Source: Nematostella vectensis
Lineage: Eukaryota; Cnidaria; Anthozoa; Actiniaria; Edwardsiidae
Direction of reading: 5' to 3'
Length of the DNA stretch: 60,000 nt
Assembly (NCBI RefSeq): GCF_932526225.1
Contig: NC_064034.1
Span: 10,357,387 to 10,417,386 of the forward strand
Shown: piece by piece, positions 10,720-19,599 of the stretch
How the letters are laid out: each line of letters begins with the position of its first letter
Position numbering within the stretch: position 1 is the first letter of the stretch
Translations under genes and position numbers: made by a program
Notes under the pieces: generated by a model
What the model saw: only the letters and a program-made list of their open reading frames with translations
What the model was told of the DNA's origin: nothing
Database searches by the model: none

Positions 10720-12080
10720 TTGACTTGATGATAGCCTGATGTTATGACACGGTGGCAGAGCAGATAACTATTAGTATTCACATCTGATCACAAATAATCA
10801 TCAAATCACGTTTATTCCATTGTCGATGGAAAATGATTTATCTTGATTTTATTTATCATAATTTACCATGCTTTATTTATCACGCTTTAGAATGTCAAAC
10901 AGGTTTAAGTGTACCTCATGGTAGCTAAGGCTGCTCTAATGGGATAGGCGTGTTTTCATTCTGATTTACACCATAGTAACCCGGGCTGTCGGCCACCGCC
11001 ATGGGGCTGGTCTATAGAACGGATTCAACATCACAGTCAGAAGGGAGGGGGCCGAGCAAAAAGAAAACAAACCAAATTTAAAAATAAATAGATAAAAACG
11101 CCTGCCCACGCTCACGTGTAATCTGATCATTACATGGAATTAGTGCCCGACCATTTGATATTTGACTGGGAGGCATACTTTTTCTGGGACATTTTTTCTC
11201 TGGAATTTCCCCAAACCTCTTAGCCAATATTTACTTGCTTCTTTATCTAGAGAATTCAGCTTGCCCAACTTTTCGGGGGACTTCTGTTAACGACCCGTCA
11301 GATAAGTAATGGTTGGTTTCTTAGCTATTTAATGTCAACCAAGATTAAGTGCAGGTTACGTTTAGTTTTATGCTTCCTTTGCAGGCGTGTGTCGAGAGGG
11401 AAGCGGGGGGGGGGGTCCGAGGGGTACGGACCCCACCCAGCTCATGTGACCATGTTGACCCTTTTGTTGCTAGTCAAGGAGACTGTTAACTGTATGTGTT
11501 TTTTGTATAGAAAATCGTGCTACAGATGCCGATTTGAGCGTAATTGATCATTGGTCAATTGTTTTGCTTCTCAGTTTCAAGCTTTATTAAATCTGATGGT
11601 TTATTTGCTTAGTTATTAGTGCGCCCAAGTGCAGTGTATGCAATGAAGCTTGGTGCACACTGGTGACATAACGACTTAAGTGTTAGCATTGCCTTGATCA
11701 TTTAAGGCTTATTTTTACTTAGCGAAGTAAAGAAGGACCTAGGCTGCTTATAACGCGGTGTAAAATTCATGCAAAGGGGGCGCAAGCAGAGAAGGAAGAA
11801 ATGAATCGGTTATTTTTTCCTCCTCCAACTGCGTCTTCTTCGCGCTGAATCACGCTCTGACATCTCCTCTTCCTTTTCCGTCGCTGTTTACTTAGCCAGG
11901 AAAAATCCGGCTTTAGAAATCACATGTAGACATGTACAGAAATATTATGAAATATAATATATGCAAGAATAACACGTCAATAATAACATGGATTAGCATA
12001 CTCAACAGAGAAATCATAGAATTCTTTTGCAACGTAAAATGTATTAAGAATAATGTGACATAAAATGCTCAATGGTGATT
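10720..12080. other. Gene-free stretch downstream of Rh exon 8
   Basis: I looked on the minus strand here for a phase 0 to phase 1 exon that would link Rh exon 8 to the Lys-rich tail exons, and found none I could defend. A basic Arg/Lys-rich frame near 11820-11885 was considered and not called. Confidence 0.35.
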
Positions 12081-12100
12081 GGCTATAAATGTCGTCGTAC

Positions 12101-12174
12101 CTCCCAGAAGTCTTTGTCGTCATACAGCTGATACCCGGCTGGCGGCTCGAAGATGCTCACCTTACAGATGAAGC
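12101..12174 (-). CDS. Rhcg-like: Rh ammonium transporter exon 8 (start of cytoplasmic tail)
   Basis: The exon is 74 bp, entering in phase 1 after TGTTGAG. It reads G-FICKVSIFEPPAGYQLYDD and then KDFWE. The FW/YWE motif is conserved in Rh proteins just after the last membrane helix (human YWEMPEG). A donor GAG|GTACGA leaves in phase 0 and is my preferred end. If it is not used, the frame runs VRRHL and stops at TAG near 12084, which would make this the last exon with a very short tail. No convincing polyadenylation signal follows within 200 bases, which favours splicing to a further exon. Confidence 0.88.
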
Positions 12175-12479
12175 CTCAACACAAGAGGAAGGGATTTGAG
12201 ATAAATATGTTACTCTCTTTATACAGAAATCAATTCTGTGATAGACGAGCCACTAACAATATTGCGAGCAATATGAAATTTGCCTTTAGAATGAAGTTAA
12301 ATCACAGAAAGAGAGATCGAGTATGCGGGTAACGATTTGGACCATCTTTGAGGTAAAGTAAATGAAACGATTCACCAATCTAGATTTCGTGCGCATACAA
12401 AGGATTTTAAGACTGTAGGCTCCAGAGTATTGGAGAGGCACAATACAGAGACATTAAGAAAATATTGGGACACAGACAC

Positions 12480-12578
12480 GCCCCTACTGGTCATTACCTT
12501 ATATATATATATTAATATATTTGGGTAGGGGGGGAGCACGTGCCCCCAGTGCCCCACCCCCTGCTAAGGCCCTGTTAT
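12480..12578. mobile_element. Fragment of GTAGCAGG-family MITE in Rh intron 7
   Basis: GGGGGAGCACGTGCCCCCAG, then TGCCCCACCCCCTGCTAAGG and CCCTGT, is the right end of the element seen at 5692-5847, in the opposite orientation. The left end is not clear. Confidence 0.45.
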
Positions 12579-12700
12579 AAAAGACTAAGTAGGAGCTTTT
12601 AACTCCCCCTTCTCTAACCTTCAGCCGTTCATCTAATTAAGCAAAATAAAAATAATAAACAAATAATGGCTGCGGGGAAGTATTCTCCCTGGGCTAGTAC

Positions 12701-12882
12701 CTGTAATGGCACCACCGACCAGAGCAATGGCGATAGCCAGGAAAAGTGCCGCCATCTGGTAGCCTCCCTGCTCCTTGTAGCTGCGCCCATCACCAGGGGT
12801 GAACTGGACGTTCATGTTCTTAAGCTTCACGTACTCTGTAGAGTTTACCTTGGGAGCAACGGCACTCCACACGTTGTACAAG
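12701..12882 (-). CDS. Rhcg-like: Rh ammonium transporter exon 7 (helix 12)
   Basis: The exon is 182 bp, entering in phase 2 after TGACGCAG and leaving in phase 1 before GTACTAG. It encodes LYNVWSAVAPKVNSTEYVKL, a linker with an NST sequon, then FTPGDGRSYKEQGGYQMAAL and FLAIAIALVGGAITG. This last helix matches the YGLLVTLAMALMGGIIVG helix of RhCG. The frame stays open for about 20 codons past the donor, so intron retention would add a short unrelated tail. Confidence 0.92.
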
Positions 12883-13227
12883 CTGCGTCAGGAAATAAAT
12901 AGGAACAGTTAATTCGCTATACTCACCACTAACACTATTTTGTATATATGTGAACAAAGCAAAGAGTACGATCAATGTGTATTGCGCAAACAGTCAAAAA
13001 CACCGCAATTGTACCCTTCCGCAAAATACCAGGTGACTTAAATAATTCATTTCCATCGTTTAATTCAAGCAAGTAACTGAGAAATCAATCAATCAAATAT
13101 CATTAATAGAGTATCAGACTTCAATTGCAGATGGTTATTTTGAAGTTTTTTTTGCAAATGAACCACTGTATTTTTAATTGTAAACAATAACAAAGGAGTG
13201 GTTGATCGACATTCTTTAACTGTTTTT

Positions 13228-14788
13228 TGCGTCATGTATAATCGCACATATCATCATAGCCATATTGCGTCATGTATGTTCTTAACCGTCATAGCCATAT
13301 GTGTAGCCATATTGCGTCATGTATGTGTTCTTACCCATCGTAGCCATATGTGTAGCCATATTGCGTCATGTATGTGTTCTTACCCATCGTAGCCATATGT
13401 GTAGCCATATTACGTCATGTATGTTCTTACCCGTCATACCCATATGTGTAGCCATATTGCGTCATGTATGTTCTTACTCATCGTAGCCATGTGTAGCCAT
13501 ATTGCGTCATGTATGTTCTTACCCATCGTAGCCATATGTGTAGCCATATTGCGTCATGTATGTTCTTACCCATCGTAGCCATATGTGTAGCCATATTGCG
13601 TCATGGATGTTCTTACCCGTCATAGCCATATGTGTAGCCATATTGCGTCATGTATGTTCTTACCCGTCATAGCCATATGTGTAGCCATATTGCGTCATGT
13701 ATGTTCTTACCCATCGTAGCCATATGTGTAGCCATATTGCGTCATGTATGTTCTTACCCATCGTAGCCATATGTGTAGCCATATTGCGTCATGTATGTTC
13801 TTACCCGTCATAGCCATATGTGTAGCCATATTGCGTCATGTATGTGTTCTTACCCATCGTAGCCATATGTGTAGCCATATTGCGTCATGTATGTTCTTAC
13901 CCATCGTAGCCATATGTGTAGCCATATTGCGTCATGTATGTTCTTACCCGTCATAGCCATATGTGTAGCCATATTGCGTCATGTATGTGTTCTTACCCAT
14001 CGTAGCCATATGTGTAGCCATATTGCGTCATGTATGCGTTCTTGCCCATCGTAGCCATATGTGTAGCCATATTGCGTCATGTATGTGTTCTTACCCATCG
14101 TAGCCATATGTGTAGCCATATTGCGTCATGTATGTGTTCTTACCCATCGTAGCCATATGTGTAGCCATATTGCGTCATGTATGTGTTCTTACCCATCGTA
14201 GCCATATGTGTAGCCATATTGCGTCATGTATGTGTTCTTACCCATCGTAGCCATATGTGTAGCCATATTGCGTCATGTATGTGTTCTTACCCATCGTAGC
14301 CATATGTGTAGCCATATTGCGTCATGTATGTGTTCTTACCCGTCATAGCCATATGTGTAGCCATATTGCGTCATGTATGTGTTCTTACCCATCGTAGCCA
14401 TATGTGTAGCCATATTGCGTCATGTATGTTCTTACCCATCGTAGCCATATGTGTAGCCATATTGCGTCATGTATGTTCTTACCCGTCATAGCCATATGTG
14501 TAGCCATATTGCGTCATGTATGTTCTTACCCATCGTAGCCATATGTGTAGCCATATTGCGTCATGTATGTGTTCTTACCCATCGTAGCCATATGTGTAGC
14601 CATATTGCGTCATGTATGTTCTTACCCATCGTAGCCATATGTGTAGCCATATTGCGTCATGTATGTTCTTACCCGTCATAGCCATATGTGTAGCCATATT
14701 GCGTCATGTATGTGTTCTTACCCATCGTAGCCATATGTGTAGCCATATTGCGTCATGTATGTGTTCTTACCCATCGTAGCCATATGTG
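13228..14788. repeat. Minisatellite of ~32 units carrying the Rh exon 6 donor splice site
   Basis: Units of about 46 to 49 bp follow each other without spacers. On the gene strand each unit reads CACATATGGCTACGATGG|GTAAGAACATACATGACGC..., where the bar marks the exon 6/intron 6 border. A two-base insertion (TG) distinguishes long from short units, and a second variant has GACGG|GTAAG. The unit at the right edge is the real exon end. The array fills most of intron 6 (12883-14770). Short plus-strand frames inside it are not genes. Confidence 0.97.
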
Positions 14789-14907
14789 TCTGGGTCGGCG
14801 TTCGCAGCGGCGACAGCTCCAACAATGGCGCCAATGATTCCCGGCATGCCATGCAGGTTATTCACTCCGCAAGTATCGTGGGTCTTCAGGTAGTTGGTTA
14901 GGAAAGG
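14771..14907 (-). CDS. Rhcg-like: Rh ammonium transporter exon 6 (second channel histidine), ending inside a tandem repeat
   Basis: The exon is 137 bp, entering in phase 0 after TTATAG and leaving in phase 2 before GTAAGAAC. It encodes [20 protein letters not shown], then [20 protein letters not shown], then TYGYDG. His337 in NNLHG is the second pore histidine, and [17 protein letters not shown] is a family signature. The last ~20 bases of the exon and its donor are also the first unit of the tandem repeat at 13228-14788. The splice site therefore has more than 30 near-identical copies downstream in the intron. The phase-2 end (GG) joins C of exon 7 to make Gly. Confidence 0.94.
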
Positions 14908-15304
14908 CTATAACAACATTAAGATGTAAATAACAACAATAAATAACAACAACACCAAAATTAGAAAGGTCGTTGAAGAATCGTTGATCTCTATTTGCTG
15001 GAATAACTTTCCACGATTCTCACTAGCCTATTCAACAGTTGCGCGACAGACGGAAAAGCCGGGCTTAGTTTACCCTTCGAAACAGGATCTCCGTTGTCGC
15101 CCCAGCCTCCCAATTTTTTGGCCGAGCGCTACGTCCGGAAGAAAGGCTTTTCCGGTAGCGTTTCTGTGACGCTTTTCAAGAGCCTGTTTCACAGGCTAGA
15201 TTGTCACCTGCCTTATTGATTTCTTTGTCATATCCCCCTATTCATATAATAGGCGATCGTTCTTTTAAAAACATCTAGCCTGTAAAAATACAGGAAAAAC
15301 TCAC

Positions 15305-15442
15305 TGTCAAGTAGGCGTATCCCAGGGTGCTGATGGTACCAGAGATAGAGCCAACCAGCAGCGCACCCCACGGATAGATCACCATGTTACTCGCCGTTCC
15401 TATGGCAACACCTCCAGCCAAAGTAGCGTTTTGGATATGGAC
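15305..15442 (-). CDS. Rhcg-like: Rh ammonium transporter exon 5 (helices 9-10)
   Basis: The exon is 138 bp, exactly 46 codons in phase 0, between TTTTACAG and GTGAGT. It reads [20 protein letters not shown] and then [20 protein letters not shown], then GYAYLT. The human RhCG counterpart is [20 protein letters not shown]. It supplies helices 9 and 10. Most of it lies outside the longer open frames because it is short. It was found by joining exon 4 to exon 6. Confidence 0.95.
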
Positions 15443-15763
15443 CTGTAAAAGAGTGCATACTTTGAGTGGACAATTTTACAAGAGGTCGCATAGTGTAATA
15501 ACTTCACTTCAAAAACAACCCAGTATTTTCAACATGACCTCATGTAAATGCATAGATTAAGCTACATCAACTTGAGGGGGGGAGGGGATAATACCCTGGT
15601 ATAACTTTTGACATAGAGAACCCCCTCCTCCCCACCCTCCCCATCTTGTTTTATAATGATTAATGAGAGACCCAAGAACACCCTCTTTCTTCGCCCTAGT
15701 GACCCTGTCAGCCATTGAAATATAAAAAGGGGCGTACTGAATCCATAGTCCTTCACGGCTTAC

Positions 15764-15933
15764 CATGTTGAGCTTATAGCCCTTCTGGAATAGCGGCGAC
15801 AGAGCGAACGTCACGACACAAGCGGCCGCGAGGGAGTAGTAGGTGTTGATAACGGCACGATGCTGAGCGACATAATCAGGGGCGACCAGGATGCTGTTAA
15901 AGCTAGGCCAGAACAGCCATAGGAACAGCGTGC
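15764..15933 (-). CDS. Rhcg-like: Rh ammonium transporter exon 4 (helices 7-8)
   Basis: The exon is 170 bp, entering in phase 1 after TTTGTTTCAG and leaving in phase 0 before GTAAGC. With the split Gly it reads GTLFLWLFWPSFNSILVA, then HRAVINTYYSLAAACVVTFA and KLNMV, matching human GTLFLWMYWPSFNS and QHRAAINTYCSLAACVLT. These are helices 7 and 8 (residues 216-272 of the exon 1a form). The first ~25 bases of this exon, with an acceptor, are the seed of the minisatellite that fills the adjoining intron (see 15940-17010). Confidence 0.95.
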
Positions 15934-15939
15934 CTGAAA

Positions 15940-17010
15940 CAAAACATAGGTATGAGGCATGAGGGCGTAACATGTCACCACCAGACAACAATAAGAACAG
16001 CGTGCCTGGAATATAACATAGGCATGAGGGCGTAACATGTCACCACCCGAAAACAATAAGAACAGCGTGCCTGGAATATAACATAGGCATGAGGGCGTAA
16101 CATGTCACCACCAGACAACAATAAGAACAGCGTGCCTGGAATATAACATAGGCATGAGGGCGTAACATTTCACCACCCGAAAACAATAACAACAGCGTGC
16201 CTGGAATATAACATAGGCATGAGGGCGTAACATTTCACAACCGGACAACAACAAGAGTTACAGCGTGCCTGGAATATAACATAGGCATGAGGGCGTAACA
16301 TGTCACCACCAGACAACAATAAGAACAGCGTGCCTGGAATATAACATAGGCATGAGGGCGTAACATGTCACCACCCGAAAACAATAAGAACAGCGTGCCT
16401 GGAATATAACATAGGCATGAGGGCGTAACATGTCACAACCGGACAACAACAAGAGTTACAGCGTGCCTGGAATATAACATAGGCATGAGGGCGTAACATG
16501 TCACCACCCGAAAACAATAAGAACAGCGTGCCTGGAATATAACATAGGCATGAGGGCGTAACATGTCACCACCCGAAAACAATAAGAACAGCGTGCCTGG
16601 AATATAACATAGGCATGAGGGCGTAACATGTCACCACCCGAAAACAATAACAACAGCGTGCCTGGAATATAACATAGGCATGAGGGCGTAACATGTCACC
16701 ACCCGAAAACAATAACAACAGCGTGCCTGGAATATAACATAGGCATGAGGGCGTAACATGTCACCACCCGAAAACAATAACAACAGCGTGCCTGGAATAT
16801 AACATAGGCATGAGGGCGTAACATTTCATAACCGGACAACAACAAGAGTTACAGCGTGCCTGGAATATAACATAGGCATGAGGGCGTAACATTTAACAAC
16901 CGGACAACAACAAAACAACGTTCCTGGAATATAACATAGGCATGAGGGCGTAACATTTCACAGCCGGACAACAACAAGAGTTACAGCGTGCCTGGAATGA
17001 CATAGGTATG
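15940..17010. repeat. Minisatellite of ~16-17 units carrying the Rh exon 4 acceptor splice site
   Basis: Units are about 63-65 bp. On the gene strand each reads TTATATTCCAG|GCACGCTGTTCTTATTG, where the part after the bar resembles the first ~25 bases of exon 4 (GCACGCTGTTCCTATGGCTG). Two subtypes alternate, one with CACCACCCGAAAACAATAA and one with CACAACCGGACAACAACAAG. The array fills nearly all of intron 3 (15934-17212). Confidence 0.96.
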
Positions 17011-17173
17011 AGAGAGTATCAAGGAGTACGCATTTTTAGATTTTCGAAGTAGAAGTGTTTCAAATAAAAATGCATTTTGTAATCTGCCGATAACTCAAGT
17101 GGTTTTATTTTGAGGTTTGACTTTCAGCAAGTCCGGCATATCCTTTCTCACTTATCTTCTAATAGTATCGTCT

Positions 17174-17198
17174 GCAGGGCCGTAGCAGTGGGTAGGGG
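17174..17198. mobile_element. End fragment of GTAGCAGG-family element beside exon 3 donor
   Basis: CAGGGCCGTAGCAGTGGGTA matches the terminus of the MITE family seen at 5692 and 9429. It begins about 15 bp from the exon 3 donor, inside intron 3. Confidence 0.45.
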
Positions 17199-17212
17199 AA
17201 ACGTCTACCTAC

Positions 17213-17508
17213 CCAGCATAGAGAACAGATCCGAGTGATAAACAGATCCCTCCTTGTCGCTCTCGTCGTTCGCCTTTTCGTAAAGCACTCGTGCGATGGC
17301 GATACCAAAATACGCGCCAAAAGCGTGGATGATGATAGAGCCACCGGCGTCGGCAATCTTAAAGTAATGGACGGCGATGAACTCGTTGATGGCGAAGAAG
17401 ATGACCTCAAAGAATCCGATGACAAGAAGCTGCAGCCGACTGACTTTGCCAAGGACCGCCCCAAACGAGATGAGAACTGCAGCAGCCGTGAACTCGGCGC
17501 CGGTCATA
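17213..17508 (-). CDS. Rhcg-like: Rh ammonium transporter exon 3 (first channel histidine, helices 4-6)
   Basis: The exon is 296 bp, entering in phase 2 after TTGTGTAG and leaving in phase 1 before GTAGGT. It encodes helix 4 (TAAAVLISFGAVLGKV), helix 5 (LLVIGFFEVIFFAINEFI) and helix 6 (GGSIIIHAFGAYFGIAIA). The DAGGS motif gives Asp170, equivalent to the conserved Asp near the recruitment site. His178 is the first of the twin histidines lining the Amt/Rh pore. The end, SVYHSDLFSMLG, matches the SVYQSDLFAMIG of RhCG. A remnant of a GTAGCAGG-type transposable element begins about 15 bp downstream of the donor. Confidence 0.96.
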
Positions 17509-17992
17509 CTACACAAGAATATCGGGATTATTAGAGAGAGAAAAAGGGGAAGAAGCAACGGTCTTTCAAATGTCCGCACACCCGTCATCATGGGGGTACT
17601 TATGTCTTTGTGTTGACCTGATATGTTTGCCTGGAATAGGAACTGAGTTACGTTTTTTACTTTTGCTTCCAGTCGCATGGGAAAGCAAGCATTACATGGA
17701 TTTGACCGAAAAACCGAGAACGTAATATTATAAAGAATTTAGTTATAGAGCTAATTATTATACATATGCTTTTCAAGCAAACTTTTGAGTATGAAAGAGA
17801 TTACCTAGATTTTTGGTGTATCTTATTGCGGAGGCGCCATATTTCAAAGTGCAAAGTAAAATTTGAACTCTAGAATCTGAAATGCTCCAAGACATTCGAG
17901 GAGAGTAGTGAGTAGGTTATGAGAGATTTAACTTTTTAAACCCTAAGATCACAGATTGCGTGCATTTCAAAAGGTAGCTTGCTTTTGTTGTT

Positions 17993-18836
17993 CTGGGGGT
18001 CGTTTCTCAAAACTCCAGGTAATTACCGGGCCCGTTTGGGTAACGGGAGAGTTTTCGGGATACTTTTCCGGGCGAGGAAGAGCGTTTCTCAAAGCTTGCG
18101 GTAGCGTCCCGGTTGTTTACGGGTTCCCGATAAGTAAATTATAATTTTCAGAGTCAATAAATAGATTGGCTAAATAATTATTGAATATCAATAAAAATCG
18201 TAGATTTGTCGATGTCTGTAGACAACTGGTACCCCGAACACTGCTGTGGCATCGGCACTTTTCGAAAAAAAGACAAAGAACAAGTAGATAAAGTCTCATT
18301 TTGTAGCAAACTTCCAATACCTTCACAAAGTTGTTTACATTTATTTAGGCGCACGGTGACAGCTAAATGTCAAATCATTTGACAGAAAACAAACCTGATT
18401 GGCTGGTAGGGAATCCCATAAAATGATGTTAGCCGTGATTGGTCCACTTCTTTCCGGGCAGTGATATAGTTTTCTCAAGTGATGAAAATTCACTACAACT
18501 CGACACAACTTGAAAATGGCGAGATTTAATCGGAAAAAAGCACCAAATTGGATAGTTCAACTTGGCCAATTCTAGATGAATAGTTGATCTATAAATTCAG
18601 CTAAAAATATTAAGGAAAAACAACGTTTTGGGTATCAATTTTCGCATTTAAAGTAATTCCCGGTAAGTTAACGGGAGCTCTTGAGCTCCCGTTAGTTACC
18701 GGGCGAGTTACCGGGATTTTTTCCGGGCCCGACAATAACGGGCGTTTTGAGAAACACCCGTAAAGTTTATTGGGGGCTTACCGGGTGACTTTCCGTGTTT
18801 CCGGGTTTATCGGGATTTTTGAGAAACGACCCCCAG
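17993..18836. mobile_element. Non-autonomous TIR element, 844 bp, in Rh intron 2
   Basis: CTGGGGGTCGTTTCTCAAAA at the left is inverted at the right (TTTTTGAGAAACGACCCCCAG, with one extra T). Both ends contain many CCGGTAA, TTACCGGG and CCCGGAAA motifs. A perfect 12 bp inverted repeat (TAACGGGAGCTC) lies at about 18668-18693. There is no transposase frame. Confidence 0.78.
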
Positions 18837-18974
18837 GGCACAAAAATTCTAAAAAAATAAAGTGAAGTACCGAGCACAGGCTCACACAAAAAGACAAAAA
18901 ATGCTTGCTCACCCCATACCCCGTTTCTATTGTAGGCGTGGTGTATCCCCACCCCCACCCCCTGAGGTACTCAC

Positions 18975-19170
18975 GTCTGAACGTTGACCTTGATATGGCT
19001 GTGCCCTTCTCCGATGATCTGGTTGAACACACCCGTCACGATCGTCGCCCACTGGCAAACCAGCGCTGCGATGAAGAAGTTGTAACCGAGCGCGCCAAAG
19101 CTGTACTTGCGGAGGAACGTCATCAAGAAGCCGAAGCCAATATAGACCATCACGTGTACATCTTGGAACA
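18975..19170 (-). CDS. Rhcg-like: Rh ammonium transporter exon 2 (FQDVHVM motif, helices 2-3)
   Basis: The exon follows the acceptor TTTGCAG and ends at AC before GTGAGT. It enters in phase 1, leaves in phase 2 and is 196 bp long. It encodes [19 protein letters not shown] followed by [21 protein letters not shown], which are membrane helices 2 and 3. This block is highly conserved in Rh proteins (human RhCG has [19 protein letters not shown]). It ends with HSHIKVNVQ and a Thr split across the intron. Both first exons can splice to it. The plus-strand reading frame over the same bases is only a shadow. Confidence 0.95.
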
Positions 19171-19599
19171 CTGCAAACAAGAGTGGCAGTTTTAGTTTAC
19201 ACTTAACACTGTATAGGTAGTGTAGACCGGATGTAAGACAAGTGCTTTGCAAGCAAGCATCTAATATTACAATCTAGGGGTAGGGGTGTGGGCAATTACA
19301 GGGGAAGTAAATGGTCTGGTGAGTATGCTTCAGGTTTATTGTTATTTCTTGGTGTCTGGGAAAAGAGAGCATTTTCAACACAAAAAAACGAACAATTTTT
19401 TTTCTACCAATATGAGCAACGGCTTTTAGGCTTTTAAATCGGAAGTCTTTTTGCTACCAATTGTCAGGTGAAGTTCACAGCAAAGAAATTATATGGCAAA
19501 CCACATCAATGAAGAAGGGGTGTAATTCAAGGGAATTGAAACGAAGATTTGAACGAAATTTATATTAACATATGAAACAAAAAGGGCAACCTTTAGTCC

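Noticed and set aside
9705-10781. 358-codon His/Thr-rich minus-strand frame
   Set aside because: It is driven by the GGT/GAT minisatellite and runs through a MITE. There is no conserved domain.
11820-11885. Arg/Lys/Glu-rich minus-strand frame considered as the missing Rh tail exon
   Set aside because: The acceptor is weak and its charged frame enters in phase 1, whereas exon 8 leaves in phase 0.
13228-14788. CRISPR-like array of regular repeats
   Set aside because: Units are contiguous with no unique spacers, and the sequence is an animal intron.
17235-17534. Plus-strand open frames opposite Rh exon 3 (also 18905-19195 opposite exon 2)
   Set aside because: They are shadows of the well-conserved minus-strand Rh exons.
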